This document shows, piece after piece, positions 56,902 to 64,000 of a stretch of 64,000 nucleotides of DNA. Every line of letters starts with the position of its first letter. Position 1 is the stretch's first letter. The DNA is from Caldilineae bacterium (GTDB lineage: Bacteria > Chloroflexota > Anaerolineae > Epilineales > Epilineaceae). The stretch covers positions 1 through 64,000 of the forward strand of contig JACKBJ010000010.1 of assembly GCA_020634625.1 (NCBI GenBank), written 5' to 3'. Below the pieces are notes generated by a model. It saw only the letters and a list, made by a program, of their open reading frames with translations. It did not search any database and was not told the origin of the DNA. A program made the translations under genes and the position numbers.

Positions 56902-58818
56902 ATGGCCAAACGCGTATCCAAGCGCAAGCAGGAGAAGGTGCTCTCGCCGACCGAGATGCGCCGCAAGCTGCTGATCGAACGCAAGCACCGCGCCGAGTCG
57001 CGTGCCGTCTTCTCGGTGCTGATCCCAGTGCTGGTGCTGCTGGCCGGCTTCCTGGGCTACGGCGCCTACGCCGAGCTGTGGCGCACGCCGCGCGAGCCCA
57101 TCGCCCGCGTCAACGACGAGGCGATCACGACCGGCGTCTTCCAGAAGCGCATCGGCTGGGAGCGGGTCCAGCTCATCAACAGCCTCGAGAACATCCGTGG
57201 CCTTGCGCTGAGCACCGACCCGAGCTTCATCACCAACCTGGCCAACCAGCAGCGCAGCGGTCTGGCCTCCAATGCGGTCGATCAGCTCATCGACGAGGCG
57301 ATGATCCGCCAGGAAGCGGAGTCGCGCGGCATCACGGTCAGCGACCGCGAGGTCCGCAACTACATCATCAGCAACACGCTCGCCTCGGTCCTGCTGGCGC
57401 CCCCGCCCACACCCGCGAGCGAAGAACCCGACACGCCCACCGACGAGGCCGCAGCGGGTGACGAAGCCGCGGCGGGCGACGAGGCCGCGGCGGGCGACGA
57501 AGCCGCAGCCGGCGACGAAGTCGCGGCGGGCGACGAGGCCGCGGCGGGTGACGAAGCCGCGGCGGGCGACGAGGCCGCGGCCGGCGACGAGGCCGCAGCG
57601 GGCGACGAAGCGGCGGCGGGCGACGAAGCCGCAGCCGGCGACGAAGCTGCCGCTGAAGACGAAGCCGCAGCCGGCGACGAGGCCGCCGCTGACGACGAGG
57701 CCGCAGCCGGCGACGAGGCCGCCGCTGACGACGAGGCCGCCAGCACCAAGCCCACGGATCCGGACGAAGTCACCGACGAGGATTTCGACGACGCGGTCAA
57801 GAACTACCTGGAAGCACAGTTCACGACCGCCAACATCGACCGCGCCGAGTACTTCGACATCGTTCGCCAGGCCGTCTATCGCGAGAAGCTCAACACGGCC
57901 CTCGGCGACGAGATCGAAACGACCGCGCCGCAAGCCAATCTGGACTACCTGCTGTTCCGCGACAAGGCGACCGCCGACGCGGCGACGGCGGCACTGTCCG
58001 ATGGGGGCAGTTGGGACAACGTCACCAAGACCTTTGGCCCTCGCGACGAACCCAGCCCCGACGAGAGCGCGGCGGCCGACGACAGCGCAGCGGCCGACGA
58101 CAGCGCAGCGGCCGACGACAGCGCAGCGGCCGACGACAGCGCAGCGGCCGACGATACCGCGGCGACTGACGACACCACGGCGACTGACGACACCACGGCG
58201 GCTGACGACACCACGACGGCCGACGACAGCGCGACGGCCGACGACAGCGCGACGGCCGACGACAGCGCGACGGCCGACGATAGCGCGACGGCCGATGACA
58301 GCGCGGCGGCCGATGACAGCGCGGCGGCCGAAGCGGCCACGCCGGCGCCGACGGCCCTGCCCACACCCGAACCGGAGCCCTACGCCTTCGAGCTGGGTGA
58401 GGCGACCTGGTACACCCGCGATGCTGCGCTGCAGCGGTTGGGCCTGAACGATGCCAACGCCGACAAGGTGTTCGAGCTCGAGGCCGGCGCGACCAGCGAG
58501 GCGATCCAGGGCAGCCGCGGCTTCTACGTCATCCGCGTGATCGAGAAGGACGAGGCCCGCGAGCTGGAGGCGGCCGATCTCGAGGCCAAGCGTTCGGCGG
58601 CGGTCGACACCTGGTTGACCGATCAGCGGCTTTCGGCGGACATCCAGCGCTTCGCCTACGAGGACAAGATCCCGGCGGAGCCGGCCTGGTTCATCAGCAG
58701 CTTCGAGCAGATCACCGGGTCCTCCTTGTCCTTGCCGACGCTGGACGTCCCGACGATCGTCACCAGCCAGCCGCCGGTCGACGAAGGCGCCGCGGCCGGC
58801 AGCACCGACGGCGGCTGA
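56902..58818 (+). CDS. Membrane-anchored SurA/PpiC-like foldase with two repeat inserts
   Basis: A 638-residue protein. A basic N terminus and one transmembrane helix (AVFSVLIPVLVLLAGFLGYG, residues about 36-55) place the rest outside the membrane. Residues about 65-160 look like a SurA_N chaperone region (IARVNDEAITTGVFQKRIGW, VDQLIDEAMIRQEAESRGI). An acidic DEAAAG repeat (DNA 57442-57744) follows, then more helices and the start of a parvulin domain (LDYLLFRDKATADAATAALS). A second repeat, DDSAAA (58060-58329), splits this from the rest (LGEATWYTRD ... GFYVIRVIEKDEAREL). It likely helps fold exported proteins. The typical parvulin active-site residues are not clear, so chaperone-only activity is possible. 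It follows rpsR by 15 nt and may share its mRNA. Confidence 0.8.
   Translation: MAKRVSKRKQEKVLSPTEMRRKLLIERKHRAESRAVFSVLIPVLVLLAGFLGYGAYAELWRTPREPIARVNDEAITTGVFQKRIGWERVQLINSLENIRGLALSTDPSFITNLANQQRSGLASNAVDQLIDEAMIRQEAESRGITVSDREVRNYIISNTLASVLLAPPPTPASEEPDTPTDEAAAGDEAAAGDEAAAGDEAAAGDEVAAGDEAAAGDEAAAGDEAAAGDEAAAGDEAAAGDEAAAGDEAAAEDEAAAGDEAAADDEAAAGDEAAADDEAASTKPTDPDEVTDEDFDDAVKNYLEAQFTTANIDRAEYFDIVRQAVYREKLNTALGDEIETTAPQANLDYLLFRDKATADAATAALSDGGSWDNVTKTFGPRDEPSPDESAAADDSAAADDSAAADDSAAADDSAAADDTAATDDTTATDDTTAADDTTTADDSATADDSATADDSATADDSATADDSAAADDSAAAEAATPAPTALPTPEPEPYAFELGEATWYTRDAALQRLGLNDANADKVFELEAGATSEAIQGSRGFYVIRVIEKDEARELEAADLEAKRSAAVDTWLTDQRLSADIQRFAYEDKIPAEPAWFISSFEQITGSSLSLPTLDVPTIVTSQPPVDEGAAAGSTDGG
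57442..57744 (+). repeat. 18-bp tandem repeat encoding (DEAAAG)n, about 17 units
   Basis: In-frame 18-bp units of the form GACGAGGCCGCAGCGGGT encode DEAAAG with few changes (one DEVAAG, DEAAAE or DEAAAD in later units). Third positions differ between units (gag/gaa, gcg/gcc), so the array is not brand new. It forms an acidic, Ala-rich linker in the foldase. Confidence 0.9.
58060..58329 (+). repeat. 18-bp tandem repeat encoding (DDSAAA)n, 15 units
   Basis: In-frame 18-bp units such as GACGACAGCGCAGCGGCC encode DDSAAA, with a middle block drifting to DDTAAT, DDTTAT, DDTTAA and DDTTTA and a block of four DDSATA. Blocks of identical units suggest local duplication after divergence. It is the second acidic linker of the same gene, inside the parvulin-like domain. 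Confidence 0.9.
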
Positions 58819-58863
58819 GCCCGCGCGGCGCGAGCCGCCAGCAGCCACGCTTCTCGCCGATCA

Positions 58864-58896
58864 ACGAGCGCCCGGAACGCCATTCCGGGCGCTCGT
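58864..58896 (+). terminator. Rho-independent-type terminator of the rpsF operon/foldase
   Basis: A perfect 14-bp stem (ACGAGCGCCCGGAA / TTCCGGGCGCTCGT) with a 5-nt loop, followed by CTGTTGT. It starts 46 nt after the foldase stop and is the clearest terminator in the window. Confidence 0.8.
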
Positions 58897-58982
58897 CTGT
58901 TGTCGCCACCGCTTCGGCAACGCCGTGCAGCCCGTTGCGCCATGTCCGCCCCGCGGGCGCGTGGTCCCTAGGCACTCACGGC

Positions 58983-59007
58983 GGCCACGGCAGCCGCGGC
59001 CGTGGCC
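58983..59007 (-). terminator. Hairpin terminator after the PLP enzyme gene
   Basis: GGCCACGG/CCGTGGCC, 8-bp stem with a 9-nt loop, 10 nt beyond the stop of the minus-strand PLP gene. No T tract. It faces the foldase terminator across the convergent gap. Confidence 0.45.
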
Positions 59008-59016
59008 GGTGCCGGT

Positions 59017-60225
59017 CTAGACCGCCGCCAGGCCGCGGGCCAGATCGGCGATGATGTCCCCGGCCGCTTCGATCCCGCAGGACAGGCGCACCAGGCCCTC
59101 GCCGATACCCTGTGCGGCGCGATCCTCGGGCGACAAGCCGCGGTGAGAGGTGAAGGCCGGCGCCGAGATCGTCGTGCCGACATCCGCCAGGCTCGGCGCC
59201 ATTCGGATCATCGACAGGCCGCCCAGGAAGCGCTCGAAGGCCGCCCGACCCCCGCCCGGCCCGTCCGACGGCAGGTCGAAGGCGATCATGCCGCCGTACC
59301 CGTGCTGCAGGATGCGTTGCGCGACGGCATGGGTCGGGTGGCTCGCCAGCCCGGGGTAGTGAGTCGCGGCGACCTTGGGCTGCCCGGCCAGCCACTCGGC
59401 CACCACCTGGCCGTTCTCGACATGCCGCGCCATGCGCAGATGCAGCGTGCGCAAGCCGCGCTGGGTCAGCCAGGCCTCCTGCGGCGCCAGGTTGCTGCCC
59501 ACCGCGCGCATGACGCCCCGGGCCGGTTCGACCAGCGCCTTGGGGCCCACCGCCAGGCCGGCGATCAGATCGCCGTGGCCACCGAAGTACTTGGTGGCGC
59601 TGTGCACCACCAGGTCGGCACCCAGCTCCAGCGGCCGGCAGAGGTAGGGCGTGGTGAAGGTGCTGTCGACCACCAGCCGCGCGCCGGCCGCCCGCGCGAT
59701 CTCGGCCAGGCGTGGCAGGTCGGCCGCCACCAGCGTCGGGTTGGACAAGGGCTCGGTGTACAGCACGCGGGTCCCCTCGGGCAGCCCGGCCTCGATCTGC
59801 TCGGGCTGCAGGTGGCTGATCCGAATGCCGAGCCGCGACAGATGCTTGTCGATCAGCGTGCGGGTGTTGCCGTAGATGTTGGTGGTGGTCACCAGGCGAT
59901 CGCCGGCCGAGAGCAGCGAGAGCAGCACGCTCGAGATCGCGCCCATGCCCGAAGCCGCGGCCATGGCGTCCTCGGCACCTTCCAGGCGCGCGACCGCCAG
60001 CTCGAGCGCCCGGACCGTCGGGTTGCCTGCTCTCGAGTACGCGTAGATCTCGGGGTCGTCGACGAAGGCTCGCGTCATCAGGTCCAACGTCGGAATGTCG
60101 AAGACCGAAGCCTGGAAGATCGGCGGAGAAAGGGGCGGCGTCTGCATGCCCAGGCCGGGCACGTCCGGACCGGCGCCGGCATGCACGCAGGTGGCGTCGA
60201 AGGAGTCGGGCTGCTCGTGGCTCAT
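59017..60225 (-). CDS. Cys/Met metabolism PLP-dependent enzyme (gamma-synthase/lyase family)
   Basis: A 402-residue PLP enzyme of the cystathionine gamma-synthase / gamma-lyase / methionine gamma-lyase family. It has IYAYSRAGNPTVRALELAVA, the substrate loop DRLVTTTNIYGNTRTLIDK, LVVDSTFTTPYLCRPLELGA, and the PLP lysine in HSATKYFGGHGD. It could make cystathionine, split it, or release sulfide or methanethiol; the family motifs do not decide. AGGGA lies 8 nt before the ATG at 60225. The MBL nuclease gene lies upstream on the same strand. Confidence 0.88.
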   Translation of the reverse strand: MSHEQPDSFDATCVHAGAGPDVPGLGMQTPPLSPPIFQASVFDIPTLDLMTRAFVDDPEIYAYSRAGNPTVRALELAVARLEGAEDAMAAASGMGAISSVLLSLLSAGDRLVTTTNIYGNTRTLIDKHLSRLGIRISHLQPEQIEAGLPEGTRVLYTEPLSNPTLVAADLPRLAEIARAAGARLVVDSTFTTPYLCRPLELGADLVVHSATKYFGGHGDLIAGLAVGPKALVEPARGVMRAVGSNLAPQEAWLTQRGLRTLHLRMARHVENGQVVAEWLAGQPKVAATHYPGLASHPTHAVAQRILQHGYGGMIAFDLPSDGPGGGRAAFERFLGGLSMIRMAPSLADVGTTISAPAFTSHRGLSPEDRAAQGIGEGLVRLSCGIEAAGDIIADLARGLAAV

Positions 60226-60259
60226 GGCTGCGGTCCCTGGTCGGATGCGAACGGATCGT

Positions 60260-60283
60260 GGGGTTGGCGGATGGTCCAACCCC
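60260..60283 (-). terminator. Hairpin between the beta-CASP nuclease and PLP genes
   Basis: GGGGTTGG/CCAACCCC, 8-bp stem with an 8-nt loop, in the 110-bp gap. On the minus strand it lies after the nuclease stop (60336) and before the PLP start (60225). It may end the nuclease message or be part of the PLP gene leader. Confidence 0.4.
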
Positions 60284-60335
60284 TTCGAGACGCGGCGGCG
60301 GGCCTCGGTTCCAGGGCGCCCGGAATCGCGCGGCC

Positions 60336-61739
60336 CTAGAGGTCGAAGATCTGGCCGCGCTCGGGCACCTCGACGTGCTGGAGGCCGGCCTCGCGCAGCG
60401 CCGCCGAGAAGGCGAACATCGGCTGCGGCTCGCCATGGACCAGGAAGCTGCGCCGCAGCTTGCCGCCCCGATGCGTCCGCAGCGCCCAATCGAGCAGCTC
60501 GTCGCGGTCGGCGTGGGCGCTGTAGCCGTTGATCTTGTCGACCCGCGCTCGGATCTCGTGCTCCTCGCCGAAGATGCGGACCGGGCTCTCGCCCTCCAGG
60601 ATCCGACGCCCCAGGGTGCCTTCGGCCTGGAACCCGACGAACAGGATGATGCTGTTGGGCTCGTCGGCATGGTTCTTCAGATGGTGCAGGATGCGGCCGC
60701 CCTCGCACATGCCCGAGGCGCTGATGATCACCGCCGGCGTCTCGAGCGTGTTGAGCCGCATCGATCCCTCGACCTCGCGCACGTAGGTCAGGTTCCGAAA
60801 GCCCAGCGGGTCCTTGTCATCGTCGCGCATCAGGGCGTCGAGCATGTCCTGGTCGTAGCATTCCGGATGCAGCCGGAACACGTCGGTGGCCTTGACCGCC
60901 AAGGGGCTGTCGACGTAGATGTCGACCGTCGGCAGCTGGCCGGTCTCCCAGAGCTCGTTGAGCCGGTAGACCAGCTCCTGCGTGCGGCCGACGGCAAAGC
61001 TGGGGATGATCAGCTTGCCGCCCGAGCTGCTGATGGTCTCGATGCAGGCCTCGAGCTTCTGCCTGGCCTCGCCCGAGCCCTCGTGCAGGCGGTCGCCGTA
61101 GGTGCTCTCGATGATCATGTAGTCGACGTCGCTGGCCACCTCCGGGTCGCGCAGGATGGGCTGGCCGTTGCGGCCGATGTCGCCGCTGAAGACCAGCCGC
61201 TCGTGGCGGCCATCCTCCTCGAGGTCGAGCACGACGCTGGCGGCGCCGAGGATGTGGCCCGCGTTGATGAAGTGAACCGTCACGCCGGGCACCGGCGAGA
61301 AGGGGCGCTCGAAGTCGACCGTCCGGAAGCAGCGCAGCGCCTCGACCGCATCCGGCTGCTCGTAGAGCGGCTCGAAGAGCGCCTTGCCCTGCGCCTGGCG
61401 CTTGCGGTTGACGTAGCGCACGTCGCTTTCCTGGATATGCGCCGAGTCCAGCAGCATGTGGGCGCACAGGTCGCGCGTGGCGGAGGTGGCGTAGATGTGG
61501 CCGCTGTAGCCGTTCTTGACCAGGGTCGGCAGGTTGCCGCTGTGGTCGATATGGGCATGCGACAGGATCACGGCATCGATCGAGCGCGCGTCGAACGGCA
61601 GGTCGCGGTTGATCGCGAACGCCTCTTTGCGCCGGCCCTGATAGAGCCCGCAATCGAGCAGCACCCGATGGCCGTTCACCTCCAAGAGGTGCATCGAACC
61701 GGTGACGGTGCGCGCGGCACCCCAGAACTGAAGCTGCAT
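60336..61739 (-). CDS. Metallo-beta-lactamase / beta-CASP RNA-processing nuclease
   Basis: A 467-residue beta-CASP protein resembling archaeal and bacterial CPSF-like RNases. It opens MQLQFWGAARTVTGSMHLLE, has the zinc motif ILSHAHIDHSGNLP (HxHxDH), AGHILGAASVVLDLEEDG, FSGDIGRNG, then beta-CASP motifs IIESTYGDR, IIPSFAVGRTQELVYRL, IISASGMCEGGRILHHL and the C-terminal YSAHADRDELLDW and FLVHGEPQ. It should act as endo- or 5'-exoribonuclease. GAGGAG lies 9 nt before the ATG. It is divergent from the P-type ATPase gene. Confidence 0.9.
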   Translation of the reverse strand: MQLQFWGAARTVTGSMHLLEVNGHRVLLDCGLYQGRRKEAFAINRDLPFDARSIDAVILSHAHIDHSGNLPTLVKNGYSGHIYATSATRDLCAHMLLDSAHIQESDVRYVNRKRQAQGKALFEPLYEQPDAVEALRCFRTVDFERPFSPVPGVTVHFINAGHILGAASVVLDLEEDGRHERLVFSGDIGRNGQPILRDPEVASDVDYMIIESTYGDRLHEGSGEARQKLEACIETISSSGGKLIIPSFAVGRTQELVYRLNELWETGQLPTVDIYVDSPLAVKATDVFRLHPECYDQDMLDALMRDDDKDPLGFRNLTYVREVEGSMRLNTLETPAVIISASGMCEGGRILHHLKNHADEPNSIILFVGFQAEGTLGRRILEGESPVRIFGEEHEIRARVDKINGYSAHADRDELLDWALRTHRGGKLRRSFLVHGEPQPMFAFSAALREAGLQHVEVPERGQIFDL

Positions 61740-61856
61740 GATCGGGCTCTCCTCTGCGCTCGGGGCGGTCGATGCATCGACCGCCTATAGTGTGCCACAG
61801 ATCGCCGGCCGCGCCGTGCCGGCACGCCGGTAGGGCATGCGGTATCATTGACCCCC

Positions 61857-64000
61857 ATGAACCAGGATCCGCGCCCCGAACGGCGCTTCAGCGTCAGCGG
61901 CATGGACTGCGCCAGCTGTGCGCGCCAGCTCGAGGCCGGCGTCGGCCGGATCGAGGGCGTCACGACCTGTGCGGTCGATTTCGGCAGCGCGACGCTGCGC
62001 GTCGAAGGCAGCGCCAGCCCCGAAGCCATCCTGGCCCGGGCGCGCGCCTTGGGCTACGACCTGAGCGACCCGGATGGGCGCCCGCCGCAGGCCGCCCCGA
62101 AGGCCGGCCTGCTGACCTACCTGGCGGCCCGACCCGAGGCCCGGCTGGCGGCGCTGGGCCTGCCCCTGATCCTGCCCGGCCTGCTGCTGGGCGAGCTGAG
62201 CGGGCGCCATGCGCCGCTCTGGGCCGCCAGCCTGGCCCTGCTGGCGGCGGCCCTGACCGGGGCGCCGGTGCTGCGCGCCGGCTGGCGCAGCCTGCGCTTC
62301 GGCCGGGCCATCGACATGACGGTGCTGATGAGCATCGCCGGTCTGGGCGCGGTGGCCATCGGCGCCTGGGTCGAGGCGGGCATGCTGATGAGCCTCTTCG
62401 CCGTCGGCGAGGCCCTGGAGGGCTACACGGCCGATCGCGCGCGGCGGGCGGTGCAATCGCTGCTGACGGCCGCCCCGCGCGAGGCGACGCGCATCCGAGA
62501 GGCCGGCGCGAGCCAGGTGCGCGAGGAGATCGTCGACATCGACCAGCTGATTCCCGGCGACTGGATCCTGGTCCATCCCGGCGGCCGGATCCCGGTCGAC
62601 GGGCGGATCCGCGCCGGCGCCTCCTCGGTCGACGAGGCCGCGCTGACCGGCGAGCCGCTGCCGGTGACGCGCGCCAGCGGCGACGCGGTCCGCGCCGGCA
62701 CGGTCAACGGCGAGGGCGCGCTCGAGGTCGAGGTCCTGCTGCCGGCGGCCGACAGCACCCTGGCGCGGATCGTGCGCATGGTCGAGCAGGCCCAGGCGCG
62801 GCAAGCACCCAGCCAGCGGATCATCGACCGTTTCGCGGCGGTCTACACGCCGGCCATCGTCCTGCTGGCCGGCCTGACCGTGCTCCTCCCGCCGCTCCTC
62901 TTCGGCCAGCCGCTGCTCGACCCGCCCGAGGGCGGCCACGGCTGGCTCTACCGCGGGCTGGCCCTCCTGGTGGTCGCCTGCCCCTGCGCGCTGGTCATCG
63001 GCGCGCCGGTGGCCACCATCAGCGCCATCGCCAACGCGGCGCGGCACGGCGTGCTCTTCAAGGGCGGCGCGGTGCTCGAGCGCCTGGCCGGCGTGCGCGC
63101 GATCGCCTTCGACAAGACCGGTACCCTGACCCAGGGTCGGCCGGCCGTGGTGACGCTGCAGTCCCTGGCCTGTCAGCTCGGTGGCCATGCGTCCGGCTCG
63201 GACCGGGCCAGCCTGCTGCCCTGCCCGCCCTGCGACGAGATGCTCGGCCTGGCCATGGCCGTCGAGCGGCGCAGCAATCACCCCGCGGCGCGCGCGGTGG
63301 TCGCCGAGGCCCAGCGCCGCGGCGTCGACGACCGCTACACGGCCGCCGAGCGGGTCGAGTCGCTGACCGGCCTGGGCGTTCGCGGCGCGGTGGCCGGCCA
63401 GCCGGTGGTCGTGGCCAGCCACCGCTACTTCGACCTGCGCCTGCCGCACGATGCCGAGCACTGCGCCGCCGCCGATCGCGAGGCGCTGGAGGGCCGATCG
63501 CCGTTGTTGGTCAGCCAGGGCGAGACCTACCTGGGCCGCATCACCGTGGCCGACCGCGTGCGCGGCTCGAGCCGCGGCGCGCTGCGGCGCTTGCGCCAGC
63601 TGGGCCTCGAGGCCCAGGTCATGCTCACCGGCGACATCCGGGCGGGCGCCGAGCAGGTGGCCCTGGCCGTCGGCCTCGACCCGAGCCAGGTCCAGGCCGA
63701 GCTGATGCCGGGCGACAAGCTCGCCGCCATCGAAGCCTTGCGCCGGGCCCACGGCCCGGTGGCGATGGTCGGCGACGGCATGAACGACGCGCCGGCCCTG
63801 GCCGCGGCCGACGTCGGCATCGCCGTGGCCGGCCCGGAGGGCACGGCCCAGGCCATGGAGAGCGCCGACATCACCCTGATGCAGGGGGACCTGCACCAGC
63901 TGCCCTTCGCCTTCCGCGTCGCCCGCGCGGCGCGGCGCGGCGTGATCCTGAACGTGGCCCTGGCGCTGGCCCTCAAGCTGGCCTTCATGGTCCTGGTCCT
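61857..64000 (+). CDS. P1B-type heavy-metal translocating ATPase, 5' part
   Basis: The reading frame is open from the ATG at 61857 to the window edge (714 codons). Order: N-terminal HMA domain (FSVSGMDCASCARQLEAGV, metal-binding CxxC), first helices, actuator loop (DEAALTGEPLPVTRA), the CPC ion-binding motif in VVACPCALVIGAPV, phosphorylation site FDKTGTLTQG, the HP motif SNHPAARAV of heavy-metal ATPases, and the hinge MVGDGMNDAPALA. GMDCASC and CPC suit Zn/Cd/Pb (ZntA/CadA) export, though Cu(I) pumps share CPC. A TATCAT box (61843-61848) ends 8 nt before the ATG, suggesting a very short or absent leader. The last helices and stop lie beyond 64000. Confidence 0.92.
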   Translation, partial: MNQDPRPERRFSVSGMDCASCARQLEAGVGRIEGVTTCAVDFGSATLRVEGSASPEAILARARALGYDLSDPDGRPPQAAPKAGLLTYLAARPEARLAALGLPLILPGLLLGELSGRHAPLWAASLALLAAALTGAPVLRAGWRSLRFGRAIDMTVLMSIAGLGAVAIGAWVEAGMLMSLFAVGEALEGYTADRARRAVQSLLTAAPREATRIREAGASQVREEIVDIDQLIPGDWILVHPGGRIPVDGRIRAGASSVDEAALTGEPLPVTRASGDAVRAGTVNGEGALEVEVLLPAADSTLARIVRMVEQAQARQAPSQRIIDRFAAVYTPAIVLLAGLTVLLPPLLFGQPLLDPPEGGHGWLYRGLALLVVACPCALVIGAPVATISAIANAARHGVLFKGGAVLERLAGVRAIAFDKTGTLTQGRPAVVTLQSLACQLGGHASGSDRASLLPCPPCDEMLGLAMAVERRSNHPAARAVVAEAQRRGVDDRYTAAERVESLTGLGVRGAVAGQPVVVASHRYFDLRLPHDAEHCAAADREALEGRSPLLVSQGETYLGRITVADRVRGSSRGALRRLRQLGLEAQVMLTGDIRAGAEQVALAVGLDPSQVQAELMPGDKLAAIEALRRAHGPVAMVGDGMNDAPALAAADVGIAVAGPEGTAQAMESADITLMQGDLHQLPFAFRVARAARRGVILNVALALALKLAFMVLV

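Noticed and set aside
57442..58329. Tandem repeats that could suggest a CRISPR array
   Set aside because: Units are 18 bp, contiguous without spacers, and in frame inside a protein gene.

Overview
The window is about 70% G+C and reads as a chromosomal segment of a Chloroflexota bacterium, probably Anaerolineae or a relative. That placement is inference. It rests on the rpsF-ssb-rpsR block, on several large secreted proteins that end in a Pro/Thr linker plus an (I/L)YLP-type tail (a common look in Chloroflexota), on many short-leader or leaderless starts (TATAAT-like box 6-8 nt before the start codon), and on NACHT/FGE-type giant proteins. No tRNA, rRNA, CRISPR array, transposase or prophage gene was seen. 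Coding density is very high, with many ATGA/GTGA overlaps.

Layout. 1-4226 (minus): start of a membrane protein (CotH-like by context), a DUF4956 membrane protein, the TldE/TldD peptidase pair, and thioredoxin. 4498-6449 (plus): E1 alpha and beta of a 2-oxoacid dehydrogenase. 6446-12666: thioredoxin-type arsenate reductase, a modular secreted protein, a pentapeptide-repeat protein with a pore-like tail, and a LysM/M23 cell-wall protein overlapping a RecD2-type helicase (12650-14944). 15003-17630: two divergent citrate-synthase-family genes. One is a normal enzyme. The other carries an N-terminal MerR-like DNA-binding domain and a degraded oxaloacetate site, and a palindrome lies between them. 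17564-20311: DUF2127 protein, GAPDH, PqqB-like hydrolase. 20544-28732 (plus): an NHL/double-VWA secreted protein, a lipoprotein M28 peptidase with propeller and PDZ behind a structured leader, and a polytopic membrane protein.

28729-38582 (minus) is one tightly coupled run: a large envelope protein, ABC-2 ATPase, ABC-2 permease, a coiled-coil membrane protein with an apparent frameshift, MoxR ATPase, DUF58 protein, and a CrtI-family flavoprotein. A DoxX-like gene with its own promoter lies just upstream. 39447-41767 is a two-gene ergothioneine operon (egtB-egtD). 41801-47773 holds a 71-residue orphan with a good promoter, two secreted proteins and a HicAB toxin-antitoxin pair. 47795-51465 is a heterodimeric ABC exporter with one degenerate ATP site. 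52301-55651 encodes a nucleotide cyclase - NACHT NTPase - FGE-fold fusion, the most unusual protein here. 55837-58818 is rpsF-ssb-rpsR followed by a membrane-anchored parvulin-type foldase containing two separate 18-bp tandem-repeat inserts, closed by a strong terminator. 59017-61739 (minus) holds a Cys/Met PLP enzyme and a beta-CASP nuclease. The window ends inside a P1B metal-transporting ATPase (from 61857), open at the right edge.

Best candidates for new biology: (1) the HTH-citrate synthase as a possible metabolite-sensing repressor of its neighbour; (2) the cyclase-NACHT-FGE protein; (3) the shared YLP-tailed secreted proteins; (4) the near-palindromic leader of the M28 lipoprotein; (5) the repeat-split foldase. 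Start codons were chosen by Shine-Dalgarno spacing and family length. No database search was possible.
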